From Eubacteriales bacterium (GTDB taxonomy: Bacteria; Bacillota; Clostridia; Lachnospirales; Lachnospiraceae), in assembly GCA_030524545.1 (NCBI GenBank), contig JAUNGM010000012.1:55706-119705 (forward strand): a stretch of DNA of 64,000 nucleotides, in the 5' to 3' direction. The notes under the pieces were generated by a model. The model searched no databases and was not told where the DNA came from. It saw only the letters and a program-made list of their open reading frames with translations. A program made the position numbers and the translations under genes. Position 1 is the first letter of the stretch; every line of letters starts with the position of its first letter. Shown here one piece after another: positions 16,284-25,888 of this stretch.

Positions 16284-18713
16284 ATGAAGAAAAACAGAGG
16301 AGTCATAGTATTGCTTCTGACTGCCGTTCTTACTGTATTTCTGTGCTATACAGCAGCCGTAGGTTTCGGCCCGACCGGTACAGGTTCAGCTAAGAATATT
16401 CATACAGGTCTTGATCTGTCCGGCGGTGTCAGCATTACTTATCAGACAAAGGAAAGCAACCCAAGCAGCGAAGATATGTCCGATACAATCTACAAGCTGC
16501 AGAAACGTGTGGAACAGTACAGTACGGAAGCACAGGTATATCAGGAAGGGGACAACCGTATTAACGTGGAAATTCCCGGAGTGACAGATGCCAATGCCAT
16601 TCTTGCGGAACTGGGGCAGCCCGGTTCTCTGTACTTTATTGATCAGACGGACGATGATGGAAATCAGAACTTCACCACTGGCGACAGTGAGAGCGGATAT
16701 GTACTCAGCAGAACTCTGGATGAAATCCGTGAAGCCGGTTCTGTCGTGCTGGAAGGTACGGATGTTGCAGACGCATCAGGCGGTGCGATTCAGAACTCTA
16801 ATAACAGCTCCAGGGAATATGTGGTATCCCTGACCCTTACGGATGAGGGAAAAGAAAAATTTGCTGAAGTAACAGAGGCAAATGTGGGTAAACCAATAGC
16901 AATCGTATATGACAACGAGGTCTTAAGCGCTCCAAAAGTAAATGAAGCAATCACCGGCGGACAGGCCCAGATCAGCGGTATGTCAAGTGTGGAAGAAGCA
17001 CAGAATCTGGCATCCTATATCCGGATCGGTTCCCTGAGCCTGGAACTGGAAGAGCTTCGTTCCAGTGTCGTAGCTGCACAGCTTGGAGAGGAAGCAATTG
17101 CGACCAGTGTAAAAGCAGCAGCCATCGGTCTTGTAATTGTGATTCTGTTTATGATCATTGCATACCGTGTGCCTGGCCTTGTTGCAGGTATCGCACTGAT
17201 TCTTTATACAGCACTCATACTGATCACTCTTAATGCCTTTGATATTACCCTTACGCTTCCGGGTATTGCAGGTATCATTCTGGGCATCGGTATGGCTGTG
17301 GATGCCAATGTTATTATTTATGCACGAATCCGAGAGGAAATCACTGCAGGAAGCTCCGTGCGCAATGCTATCCGGGGCGGATTCCAGAAGGCATTCAGTG
17401 CGATTTTTGATGGAAATATCACTACCCTGATCGCAGCAGTTGTACTGATGTGGCTTGGTTCCGGTACAGTAAAGGGCTTTGCTTATACGCTGGCACTCGG
17501 TATCGTGATATCCATGTTTACCTCACTTGTGGTCTCCAGACTTGTTGTAAATGCTCTTTATGCAGTAGGTATTCACGACGAGAAATTCTACGGCAGAGCT
17601 AAAGAGAGAAAATTTGTTGATTTTGTCGGCAAGCGTAAAGTATTTTTTATCATTTCCATTGTACTGATCCTGTGCGGACCGGTTGCTATGCTGATCCACA
17701 GCCAGTCAGAAGGTAAAGCGCTGAATTACAGTCTCGAATTTTCCGGCGGTACTTCTACCAATGTGACATTCAATGAAGAGATGGACATCAAGGAGATTGA
17801 CTCCGAAGTGACTCCTCTTGTGGAAGAGGTAACCGGAGATAAGAATGTTCAGCCTACGAAGGTTGTGGGAACCAATCAGGTCATCATTAAGACCCGTGCC
17901 CTGAATCTTGACGAGCGTGAAGCTCTCAACAAAGCGCTGGTTGATAAGTTTGATGTAGATGAAAGCCTGATCTCGGCAGAGAGTATATCCTCTACCGTAA
18001 GTTCTGAAATGCGTAAAGATGCAGTTGTAGCTGTGATCGTGGCAACAATCTTCATGCTCCTTTACATCTGGTTCCGTTTCAAAGATATTCGTTTTGCAGG
18101 AAGTGCGGTTTTGGCGCTCCTTCATGATGTGCTGGTAGTGCTGGCTTTCTATGCAATTGCAAGAGTGTCTGTAGGTAATACATTTATTGCCTGTATGCTG
18201 ACGATCGTTGGTTACTCCATCAACGCAACTATCGTTATTTTTGACCGTATCCGTGAGAACCTCCACGGAAGCAGCCGAACAGAGAATCTGGAAGAAATCG
18301 TAAATGCAAGTATCACAGAGACGTTGACAAGAAGTATCTATACTTCCTTTACAACCTTTGTTATGGTAGCGATCCTCTTTATCATGGGGGTATCCTCCAT
18401 CCGTGAATTTGCTTTGCCTCTGATGGTAGGTATTATCTGCGGTGCATATTCTTCCGTATGCATTACCGGTGCACTGTGGCTGGTATTTAAGAGAAAATTC
18501 CCTGGCGGTGTAAAACCTGCGGCAGCAGTAGCCGCTCCTAAACCTGCAGCGCCGAAAACAGTAAAAACTACTGCGAAAAAGACAGGCGGAGCTGAGACAG
18601 TCAAAAAGGATCCGGCTCAGCCGAAGAAGAAAAACCGCAAGAGGGTAGCTGAACGTCTTGCAGCTGCGGAAGCAGCGGAAAAAGAATCGGCAGAAAATAA
18701 ATCCGAACAGTAG
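16284..18713 (+). CDS. secDF: Protein translocase subunit SecDF (fused)
   Basis: An 809-residue fusion of SecD (about residues 1-425) and SecF (about 440-745), each with six membrane segments. SecD signs include GLDLSGGVSITYQ near the N-terminus, the P1 extracytoplasmic region, and GIGMAVDANVIIYARIREE. SecF has SLEFSGGTSTNVTF and GYSINATIVIFDRIRENL. The protein uses the proton gradient to pull secreted proteins through SecYEG. A hydrophilic, Ala/Lys/Pro-rich tail (~745-809) extends into the cytoplasm and is unusually long. The short gap after scfB suggests co-transcription. Confidence 0.95.
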   Translation: MKKNRGVIVLLLTAVLTVFLCYTAAVGFGPTGTGSAKNIHTGLDLSGGVSITYQTKESNPSSEDMSDTIYKLQKRVEQYSTEAQVYQEGDNRINVEIPGVTDANAILAELGQPGSLYFIDQTDDDGNQNFTTGDSESGYVLSRTLDEIREAGSVVLEGTDVADASGGAIQNSNNSSREYVVSLTLTDEGKEKFAEVTEANVGKPIAIVYDNEVLSAPKVNEAITGGQAQISGMSSVEEAQNLASYIRIGSLSLELEELRSSVVAAQLGEEAIATSVKAAAIGLVIVILFMIIAYRVPGLVAGIALILYTALILITLNAFDITLTLPGIAGIILGIGMAVDANVIIYARIREEITAGSSVRNAIRGGFQKAFSAIFDGNITTLIAAVVLMWLGSGTVKGFAYTLALGIVISMFTSLVVSRLVVNALYAVGIHDEKFYGRAKERKFVDFVGKRKVFFIISIVLILCGPVAMLIHSQSEGKALNYSLEFSGGTSTNVTFNEEMDIKEIDSEVTPLVEEVTGDKNVQPTKVVGTNQVIIKTRALNLDEREALNKALVDKFDVDESLISAESISSTVSSEMRKDAVVAVIVATIFMLLYIWFRFKDIRFAGSAVLALLHDVLVVLAFYAIARVSVGNTFIACMLTIVGYSINATIVIFDRIRENLHGSSRTENLEEIVNASITETLTRSIYTSFTTFVMVAILFIMGVSSIREFALPLMVGIICGAYSSVCITGALWLVFKRKFPGGVKPAAAVAAPKPAAPKTVKTTAKKTGGAETVKKDPAQPKKKNRKRVAERLAAAEAAEKESAENKSEQ

Positions 18714-18790
18714 TCCGGACAGTAAATAAGGGCAGATGCCGCCAAGGGAAACCTCCTCCGGAGCTTTCCTTCGGATGCATGCAACCAATG

Positions 18791-18823
18791 ATCCCGGGAC
18801 AGGAGAAGAACCTGCCCCGGGAT
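18791..18823 (+). terminator. Hairpin after secDF
   Basis: ATCCCGGGACAGG (18791-18803) pairs with CCTGCCCCGGGAT (18811-18823) with one mismatch. Only GTTTGT follows, so it is a weak terminator or an mRNA-stabilising stem before recJ. Confidence 0.5.
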
Positions 18824-18878
18824 GTTTGTATACAGAAGAACAAGATAAAAGAGCAGAATCGAGAGGAAACAGTAATTT

Positions 18879-20591
18879 ATGGAAAAATGGGTAGTAACTG
18901 CCAAGCGGGCAGACTTTCAGGAAATCGGAAAGACGTTCGGAATCGACCCTGTCATTGCCCGCCTGATACGGAACCGTGATGTGGAGGGATTGGAAAATAT
19001 CCGTACATATCTTCATGGCACAATAGAAGAGCTGCCGTCCCCATGGAGGCTGAAAGATATGGAAAAGGCAGCAGATATATTGACAGAGAAGATCCGGGGG
19101 AAGAAAAAAATTCGGATCATCGGAGACTATGACATTGACGGTGTCACATCCACATATATCCTGATTAAAAGCCTGCGTTGTCTTGGGGCAGAGGCAGATA
19201 CCTACATACCGGACAGAATCACGGATGGCTACGGGATGCACAAGCAGCTGATCCTTCAGGCAGAGGCAGATGGAATAGACACTATCGTAACGTGCGATAA
19301 TGGAATTGCGGCTTCCGGTGAAATTGCCCTTGCCAAAGCGAAAGGGATGACGGTTATTGTAACGGACCATCATGAAATCCCGTATGAGGATAAGGAAGGA
19401 AAACGCATTTTTAAAATTCCGCCTGCAGATGCGGTGATCAATCCCAAACAGCCGGACTGCCCTTATCCGTCGAAAAATATCTGCGGGGCCGTTGTGGCAT
19501 GGAAGCTTGTCTGGGCATTGTACGAAAAATTCGGGCTTTCTAAAAGCTCAGCTTTGGAATTCCTGGAATTTGCCGCAATTGCTACCGTGGGAGATGTTAT
19601 GGATCTGCAGGGAGAAAACAGGATCATTGTAAAAGAGGGGCTGAGACACCTGCCCAATACCTCTAATCCGGGGCTTAGAGCACTGATCCGGGCAAATGGG
19701 CTGGAAGGGGGCAGGATTTCCGCGTATCATATAGGATTTGTACTTGGCCCGTGCATCAATGCAAGCGGAAGGCTGGATACTGCATCACGTTCGCTGGCAT
19801 TGTTTCTTGCAGGAGATGCAGATACGGCCGCACGTCTGGCAGGAGATCTGACAGCATTGAACCAGAGCAGAAAAGCTCTTACAGAACAGGGAAAAGAGAA
19901 GGCTGTGACTCTGGTGGAGACAACGGATATGGGAAACGACAGGGTGCTCGTTGTGTATCTGCCGGAATGCCATGAGAGCCTGGCGGGAATCATTGCCGGC
20001 AGGCTCAGGGAGAAATACAATAAACCCGCATTTGTCCTGACAAAGGGGGAAGAAGGAGTCAAAGGCAGCGGACGTTCCATTGAAGCCTATTTTATGTATG
20101 AGGAACTGGTGAAATGCGCTGATCTTCTGGAAAAATTCGGGGGTCATCCCATGGCGGCCGGCCTTTCCTTAAAAGAAGAGAATATAGAACATTTTCGCAG
20201 GCGGTTGAACGAAAACTGTACACTGACAGAAGACGATTTAACCCCGAAGGTGGTGATTGATGTACCGATGCCTCTTGCCTATGCAGACAGGAATCTGGTG
20301 GAACAGATTTCACTGCTTGAGCCTTTTGGCAAGGGAAATACAAAGCCATTGTTTGCAGAAAAAGGACTTCGTGTTTTAGGCCTGCGTATTTTTGGAAAGA
20401 ATCATAATGTAGCGAAGATGCAGCTCCTTGACGCCAGGGGAAATGTGACTGATGCCGTATACTTTGGAGAAGCAGAAGAATTTAAAGCATTTGCTGACGG
20501 GAAGGAATCTATTTCCGTGACGTATTATCCGGAGATAAACAGCTACCAGGGCAGGGAAACCCTTCAGGCTGTTATACGAAATTACTGCTAA
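18879..20591 (+). CDS. recJ: Single-stranded-DNA-specific exonuclease RecJ
   Basis: A 570-residue 5'-3' single-strand DNA exonuclease of the DHH phosphoesterase family, used in recombination and mismatch or base-excision repair. The metal-binding motifs are clear: GDYDIDGVTS (motif I), VTCDNGIAA (motif II), VTDHHEIP (DHH motif III) and a following DAVINP. The DHHA1 domain includes GSGRSIEAYFMYEEL and FGGHPMAAGLSL. The C-terminal OB-like domain ends at VIRNYC. The length is typical of clostridial RecJ. It begins the conserved recJ-apt-rsh order. Confidence 0.95.
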   Translation: MEKWVVTAKRADFQEIGKTFGIDPVIARLIRNRDVEGLENIRTYLHGTIEELPSPWRLKDMEKAADILTEKIRGKKKIRIIGDYDIDGVTSTYILIKSLRCLGAEADTYIPDRITDGYGMHKQLILQAEADGIDTIVTCDNGIAASGEIALAKAKGMTVIVTDHHEIPYEDKEGKRIFKIPPADAVINPKQPDCPYPSKNICGAVVAWKLVWALYEKFGLSKSSALEFLEFAAIATVGDVMDLQGENRIIVKEGLRHLPNTSNPGLRALIRANGLEGGRISAYHIGFVLGPCINASGRLDTASRSLALFLAGDADTAARLAGDLTALNQSRKALTEQGKEKAVTLVETTDMGNDRVLVVYLPECHESLAGIIAGRLREKYNKPAFVLTKGEEGVKGSGRSIEAYFMYEELVKCADLLEKFGGHPMAAGLSLKEENIEHFRRRLNENCTLTEDDLTPKVVIDVPMPLAYADRNLVEQISLLEPFGKGNTKPLFAEKGLRVLGLRIFGKNHNVAKMQLLDARGNVTDAVYFGEAEEFKAFADGKESISVTYYPEINSYQGRETLQAVIRNYC

Positions 20592-20656
20592 AAATGGCGG
20601 AGCCTGTCCGTATTTTGCTGAAAATGCCGGATTTGGGCGAGGGGTGTCAGTTTTCA

Positions 20657-20685
20657 TTGATTCTGAAAAAAAAAGGTGATATACT
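20657..20685 (+). promoter_or_regulatory. Promoter of apt
   Basis: TTGATT (20657-20662), 17-base spacer, TATACT (20680-20685), 50 bases before the apt start codon. It lets apt and rsh be expressed apart from recJ. Confidence 0.7.
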
Positions 20686-20734
20686 TATAAAGAAAATTTT
20701 TTCTGAAAGCAGTGTAAAGAGTGGAGGATTCATG

Positions 20735-21259
20735 ATGAAGAAGATTGAAGAGTATGTAAGAAGTATTCCGGATTTTCCGGAACCAGGTATTATTTTTCGT
20801 GATGTCACTAGCATTTTGCAGGATGCCGACGGGCTGAAGCTGGCGATCGACTCCATGCAGGACTGTTTGAAAGATGTAGACGTAGATGTGATCGTAGGTG
20901 CGGAATCCAGAGGATTTATTTTCGGAATGCCCATTGCCTATAATCTTCATAAACCATTTGTACTGGTGCGTAAGGCAGGCAAGCTTCCCTGTGAAACCAT
21001 TCAAAGGAGCTATGATCTGGAGTACGGTACAGCGACTATTGAAATGCATAAGGATTCCATCCGTCCGGGACAGAAGGTTGTGATCATTGATGATCTTATC
21101 GCTACGGGCGGTACCATTGAAGCAGCTGCTAAAATGGTGGAAGAACTGGGAGGAGAAGTCGTTAAGATTGTGTTCCTTATGGAACTGGCAGGATTAAAGG
21201 GCCGCGAAAAGCTTGCGGACTATGACGTGGAATCCGTGATCAGTTACGACGGCAAATAA
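20735..21259 (+). CDS. apt: Adenine phosphoribosyltransferase
   Basis: A 174-residue purine salvage enzyme that makes AMP from adenine and PRPP in the cytoplasm. The PRPP-binding motif is VVIIDDLIATGGT, and the family signs PDFPEPGIIFRDVTS and GAESRGFIFG are intact. Of two adjacent in-frame ATGs, 20735 is chosen because it lies 7 bases from GGAGG and gives the usual length; 20732 is too close. Next to rsh, it links purine nucleotide pools to the stringent response, an order conserved across Firmicutes. Confidence 0.95.
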   Translation: MKKIEEYVRSIPDFPEPGIIFRDVTSILQDADGLKLAIDSMQDCLKDVDVDVIVGAESRGFIFGMPIAYNLHKPFVLVRKAGKLPCETIQRSYDLEYGTATIEMHKDSIRPGQKVVIIDDLIATGGTIEAAAKMVEELGGEVVKIVFLMELAGLKGREKLADYDVESVISYDGK

Positions 21260-21360
21260 GCAGGCGAGTGGCGAACGGATAGGGGAAGTGAAACGTTGGT
21301 TTTGTTGCTGATCGCGGAGTGAACAGCGGCACATTTTGTATCAGGCAGGTAGAAGAGAGT

Positions 21361-23691
21361 ATGGCAGATAAAAAACTAAAATCAAGTCAGGATCAGACTT
21401 CGAGGGAAGCAGAGCAGGCGAAACTGGAGTCTGTTAAAAGAGCAGATGCAGCCGTAAAATGCATGAATGATTTTACAAGTCCGGAGGTTCTGTACCAGGA
21501 ACTGATAAAAAGCGTAAAGAAATATCATCCGTCCACGGACATTTCCATGATACAGAAGGCATATGAAGTTGCCAGTGAGGCCCACAAGGATCAGAAGAGA
21601 AAGTCAGGAGAACCATATATTATTCATCCGCTTTGTGTAGCTATTATACTGGCAGATCTGGAACTGGACAAAGAGACAATCGTAGCAGGGCTTTTACATG
21701 ATGCTGTAGAAGATACCTGGATGACATATGAAGAGGTGGAGAAGGAATTCGGTTCAGAAGTGGCACTTCTGGTTGACGGAGTTACCAAGCTGGGACAGTT
21801 ATCCTATTCTGCAGATAAAGTAGAGGTTCAGGCAGAGAATCTGAGGAAGATGTTCCTTGCAATGGCCAAGGATATCCGTGTGATTCTGATCAAGCTGGCT
21901 GACCGTCTTCACAATATGCGTACACTTCAGTACATGCGTCCGGAGAAGCAGCAGGAGAAGGCAAGGGAAACGATGGATATCTATGCTCCTATTGCCCAGC
22001 GTCTCGGTATTTCTAAGATTAAGATTGAACTGGATGACCTGTCCCTGAAGTATCTGAAACCGGATGTATACTACGATCTGGTAGAAAAGGTGGCACTTCG
22101 AAAGAGTGTCCGCGAGGCGTTTGTGGACAGCATCGTGCAGCAGGTGAAGAAACATATGGAGGATGCCGGGATCAAGGCTCAGGTTGACGGGCGTATCAAG
22201 CACTTCTTCAGTATATATAAGAAGATGGTCAATCAGGACAAGACTATTGATCAGATTTATGATCTGTTTGCAGTGCGTATCCTTGTGGATACGGTGAAGG
22301 ACTGCTATGCGGCTCTTGGTGTCATCCATGAAATGTATAAGCCGATTCCTGGCAGATTTAAGGATTATATCGCAATGCCTAAGCCGAACATGTACCAGTC
22401 CCTTCATACGACACTGATCGGACCTAACGGGCAGCCTTTTGAGATCCAGATTCGTACGTTTGAAATGCATAAGACAGCAGAATACGGTATCGCAGCCCAT
22501 TGGAAATACAAGGAATCCTCTGACGGCAAGGCGCCTGTAGGCAAGAGCGAGGAGGAGAAGCTGAACTGGCTGCGTCAGATTCTGGAATGGCAGAGGGATA
22601 TGTCTGATAACAAGGAGTTTATGAGCCTGTTGAAGAATGACCTGGATCTGTTCGCTGACAATGTTTATTGTTTTACCCCTCAGGGAGATGTAAAGACCCT
22701 TCCCAATGGTTCTACCCCCATTGACTTTGCGTACTGTGTCCACAGTGCCGTAGGCAACAAGATGGTAGGTGCCAGAGTCAACGGCAAGCTGGTTCCCATT
22801 GAGTATCAGATTAAGAATGGCGACAGGATTGAGATTATCACTTCCCAGAATTCCCAGGGTCCAAGCCGTGACTGGCTGAAACTGGTGAAGAGTACGCAGG
22901 CGAAGAATAAGATCAACCAGTGGTTTAAGAAGGAACTGAAGGAAGACAATATTTTAAGAGGCAAGGAAATGCTGACCCAGTATGCCAGGAGTAAGGGATA
23001 TAAGATCAGCATTTATACGAAGACACAGTATCTGGAAGCAGTGATGCATAAGTATGGCTTCCGCGACTGGGAGTCAGTTCTGGCAGCCATCGGACACGGC
23101 GGCCTGAAAGAAGGCCAGGTCTTTAACAAGCTGATGGAGGCCTATGAAAAAGAAAATAAGAAGAATCTGACAGATGAACAGGTCCTGGAAGCTGCAAATG
23201 AAAATCAGGAGAAGCTCCATATTGCCAAGAGTAAGAGCGGTATTGTGGTAAAAGGGATTCATGATGTGGCAGTCCGCTTTTCCAAATGCTGCAGTCCCAT
23301 CCCCGGAGATGAGATTGTGGGCTTTGTCACAAGAGGAAGAGGAATTACCATCCACCGTACGGATTGCGTCAATGTGCTGAGTATGTCGGAGATTGACAGA
23401 ACCCGTCTGATCGAGGCGGAATGGCAGCAGCCGGATACAAAGGTGGCAGAGAAATACATGGTAGAGATTCAGGTTTATGCCAACAACCGTACGGGTCTGC
23501 TGGTAGACCTGTCCAGGATTTTTACGGAGCGAAAGATTGATGTGCGCAGCGTGAACAGCCGCACAAACAAGCAGGAAAAGGCGACAGTCTCCATGAGCTT
23601 TGAAGTAAAAAGCAAGGAAGAACTTCAAAATCTTTTTGAAAAGATCCGTCAGGTAGAAAGCGTCATTGATGTGGAGCGTACCAAAGGCTGA
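21361..23691 (+). CDS. Bifunctional (p)ppGpp synthetase/hydrolase (Rel/SpoT homologue)
   Basis: A 776-residue long RSH protein. The N-terminal HD hydrolase domain has HPLCVAIILADLELD, LLHDAVEDT and the LIKLADRLHNMRT box. The synthetase domain has RFKDYIAMPKPNMYQSLHTT and the EIQIRTFEMH strand. TGS (VYCFTPQGDV), zinc-finger-like (RFSKCCSPIPGD) and C-terminal ACT domains follow. Intact motifs in both catalytic domains predict synthesis and hydrolysis of the alarmone. The ATG at 21361 follows an AGAAGAGAG site; the ATG at 21319 has none. Usually named rel or relA in Firmicutes. Confidence 0.95.
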   Translation: MADKKLKSSQDQTSREAEQAKLESVKRADAAVKCMNDFTSPEVLYQELIKSVKKYHPSTDISMIQKAYEVASEAHKDQKRKSGEPYIIHPLCVAIILADLELDKETIVAGLLHDAVEDTWMTYEEVEKEFGSEVALLVDGVTKLGQLSYSADKVEVQAENLRKMFLAMAKDIRVILIKLADRLHNMRTLQYMRPEKQQEKARETMDIYAPIAQRLGISKIKIELDDLSLKYLKPDVYYDLVEKVALRKSVREAFVDSIVQQVKKHMEDAGIKAQVDGRIKHFFSIYKKMVNQDKTIDQIYDLFAVRILVDTVKDCYAALGVIHEMYKPIPGRFKDYIAMPKPNMYQSLHTTLIGPNGQPFEIQIRTFEMHKTAEYGIAAHWKYKESSDGKAPVGKSEEEKLNWLRQILEWQRDMSDNKEFMSLLKNDLDLFADNVYCFTPQGDVKTLPNGSTPIDFAYCVHSAVGNKMVGARVNGKLVPIEYQIKNGDRIEIITSQNSQGPSRDWLKLVKSTQAKNKINQWFKKELKEDNILRGKEMLTQYARSKGYKISIYTKTQYLEAVMHKYGFRDWESVLAAIGHGGLKEGQVFNKLMEAYEKENKKNLTDEQVLEAANENQEKLHIAKSKSGIVVKGIHDVAVRFSKCCSPIPGDEIVGFVTRGRGITIHRTDCVNVLSMSEIDRTRLIEAEWQQPDTKVAEKYMVEIQVYANNRTGLLVDLSRIFTERKIDVRSVNSRTNKQEKATVSMSFEVKSKEELQNLFEKIRQVESVIDVERTKG

Positions 23692-23703
23692 GAAGGAGTA
23701 TCT

Positions 23704-24333
23704 ATGGCAAAGTTAGAACTACAGAAATGCATACTTGGCAGTGTTTTTACCAACTGCTACTTTTTAAAAAATAAAGAAACGGGAGAAATGCTGATCATAG
23801 ACCCGGCGGACTGTGCGGATAAGATTGCGCAGAAAGTTATGGATATGGGCGGCAAGCCTGTGGGAATCCTTTTGACTCATGGGCATTTTGATCATATCAT
23901 GGCTGTGGAAAGGGTGAAGGAACAGTATGGAATCCCGGTCTATGCCTGTCGTGCAGAAGCTCAGATGCTGAAGGAACCTTCTATGAATATGTCCGCATAT
24001 TATGGAGGCGGATGTTCCATTACGCCGGATATTTTGCTGGATGACCTGCAGGTATTTGAGGCTGCCGGATTTTCTCTCCGGATGATACACACACCGGGAC
24101 ATACCCCCGGGAGCTGCTGCTATTATCTGAAAGATGAAGGGGCTCTTTTCAGCGGTGATACACTGTTTTACGGTTCTGTGGGCAGAACGGATTTTCCTGG
24201 CGGAAGCACAGCGGAAATCGTTCGAAGCCTTCATAAACTGGTGGATTCCCTGCCGGAGGACACGGAGGTTTATCCGGGGCATGATGCTTCCACGACCATA
24301 GGTTATGAAAAGAGGTATAATCCATTTGTGTAA
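23704..24333 (+). CDS. Metallo-beta-lactamase-fold hydrolase (glyoxalase II-like)
   Basis: A 209-residue cytoplasmic hydrolase. The metal-binding HGHFDH motif lies near residue 60, with further ligands in HTPGHTPGSC, the SGDTLFYGSVGRTD aspartate and the C-terminal PGHDASTTIG histidine. It resembles the YcbL/glyoxalase II branch, which hydrolyses thioesters, but the substrate is not known. In many Firmicutes dtd follows rel; here this hydrolase takes that position, 12 bases after rsh. It overlaps the hemZ start, implying coupled translation. Confidence 0.88.
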   Translation: MAKLELQKCILGSVFTNCYFLKNKETGEMLIIDPADCADKIAQKVMDMGGKPVGILLTHGHFDHIMAVERVKEQYGIPVYACRAEAQMLKEPSMNMSAYYGGGCSITPDILLDDLQVFEAAGFSLRMIHTPGHTPGSCCYYLKDEGALFSGDTLFYGSVGRTDFPGGSTAEIVRSLHKLVDSLPEDTEVYPGHDASTTIGYEKRYNPFV

Positions 24334-25873
24334 AATCCAGATTCTGTTTTTGGACAGAGAATTTGAACATGATGTATATGAATTAATAAAGGCGTTTTAC
24401 CCGGAAGCAGAGTTCCGTATTTCTTATGAAGAGGAAGAAGAGGAATGCGGAACTGTGTTCCGGGTGGAACGGACAGAGGATGGCTTCCAGATTAAATATA
24501 AAAACGAAGAGCACCGGGGCGTGGTTCATGCCGCTGTGATAGAAGGGCAATCTGCGGATGCCCTTATTTCTTGTATCAGCCATAACGGGAAACCAGGCTC
24601 TGCGGAGCGTACAGGCAGGCGTACACAGGAAGAAATGGAGCTTCGCAAACAAAATAAAGACGCGGTAAAATATGCTCTTTATCGGATATTGGTGAAGATG
24701 ACAGGCAGAACCCTTCCATGGGGAAATCTGACAGGCATCCGTCCGGCCAAGCTTGCCATGGGGTTGATCGAATCCGGCATGAAAAACACGGAAGCAGCAA
24801 AAGAAATGCGGGATCGCTATCTGGTAAGCCCACAGAAAGCCGCTCTTGCGATCACTATTGCCAACAGGGAACGTGAAATCCTGAAGAACATTGACTACGA
24901 GAACGGATATAGCCTTTACATCGGTATTCCGTTCTGTCCAAGCATCTGTCTTTATTGTTCCTTCAGCTCCTACCCGCTGAAGCAATGGAAATCAAAGGTG
25001 GATCTCTATCTGGATGCTCTTTGCAGGGAAATTCAGGCGGTATCTGCGATGATGAAGGGAAAGAAGCTGGATACGATCTATATTGGAGGCGGAACACCAA
25101 CCACACTGGAACCGGAGCAGCTGGTAAGGCTTCTGGATTCTGTGGGAGAGTCTTTCGGCTATGACGGGCTGGAAGAGTTTACGGTGGAAGCCGGACGTCC
25201 TGACAGCATTACAGGAGAAAAGCTGAAAGCTATGTGCAAATTTCCTGTAAGCCGTATCTCAGTGAACCCGCAGACCATGAACCAGGTAACATTGGATATC
25301 ATCGGGCGGAAGCATACGGTGGAACAGACGAAAAACGCGTTTGCTCTTGCACGGGAATGCGGATATGACAATATTAATATGGATCTGATCGTGGGACTTC
25401 CGGGGGAAGATATCTCTATGGTGCAGAATACGCTGAATGAAGTGCGCCGCCTTGGACCGGACAGCCTGACTGTCCATTCCCTGGCAGTAAAGCGTGCTGC
25501 AAGGCTGAATATGTTCCGGGATCAGTACCAGGAAATGACCTTTGAAAACAATCAGGAGATCATGGATCTTACCATGAGAACTGCCTACGAGATGGAAATG
25601 GGCCCGTATTATTTATACAGACAAAAAAATATGAAGGGAAATTTTGAAAATGTAGGCTATGCAAAGGTTGACAAAGCCGGAATTTACAATATACTGATTA
25701 TGGAGGAAAAACAGCCCATCATAGCCCTTGGGGCCGGTGGTTCCTCCAAGCTGGTCTTTGAACGCGGAAAAAGGATCGAGCGGGTGGAAAATGTAAAAGA
25801 TGTTTCCAATTATATTACCCGGATCGATGAAATGATTGAAAGAAAACGGGCAGGCATTGAAGCCTGGCTGTGA
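24326..25873 (+). CDS. hemZ: Coproporphyrinogen dehydrogenase-like radical SAM protein HemZ
   Basis: A radical SAM protein of the HemZ branch of the HemN family, about 515 residues. The N-terminal ~150 residues are the HemZ-specific domain. The cluster motif is PFCPSICLYCSF (CxxxCxxC), followed by YIGGGTPTT and the NMDLIVGLPGE strand typical of HemN-like enzymes. HemN-type enzymes oxidise coproporphyrinogen III without oxygen; some clostridial HemZ proteins lie outside a complete haem pathway, so the reaction here is unproven. The TTG at 24326 is preferred because AGAGGT lies 9 bases upstream; an ATG at 24305 is possible. It overlaps the preceding gene. Confidence 0.85.
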   Translation: MCKIQILFLDREFEHDVYELIKAFYPEAEFRISYEEEEEECGTVFRVERTEDGFQIKYKNEEHRGVVHAAVIEGQSADALISCISHNGKPGSAERTGRRTQEEMELRKQNKDAVKYALYRILVKMTGRTLPWGNLTGIRPAKLAMGLIESGMKNTEAAKEMRDRYLVSPQKAALAITIANREREILKNIDYENGYSLYIGIPFCPSICLYCSFSSYPLKQWKSKVDLYLDALCREIQAVSAMMKGKKLDTIYIGGGTPTTLEPEQLVRLLDSVGESFGYDGLEEFTVEAGRPDSITGEKLKAMCKFPVSRISVNPQTMNQVTLDIIGRKHTVEQTKNAFALARECGYDNINMDLIVGLPGEDISMVQNTLNEVRRLGPDSLTVHSLAVKRAARLNMFRDQYQEMTFENNQEIMDLTMRTAYEMEMGPYYLYRQKNMKGNFENVGYAKVDKAGIYNILIMEEKQPIIALGAGGSSKLVFERGKRIERVENVKDVSNYITRIDEMIERKRAGIEAWL

Positions 25874-25888
25874 CGGGAGGTGTACCCT

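Noticed and set aside
16284-18713. secD and secF as separate genes
   Set aside because: The frame is continuous through both halves with no internal stop, so this is a true fusion as in relatives.
17706-19373. A 555-codon open frame opposite secDF and recJ
   Set aside because: It crosses two well-supported genes and an intergenic hairpin, is rich in Cys and Phe, and has no recognisable domain.
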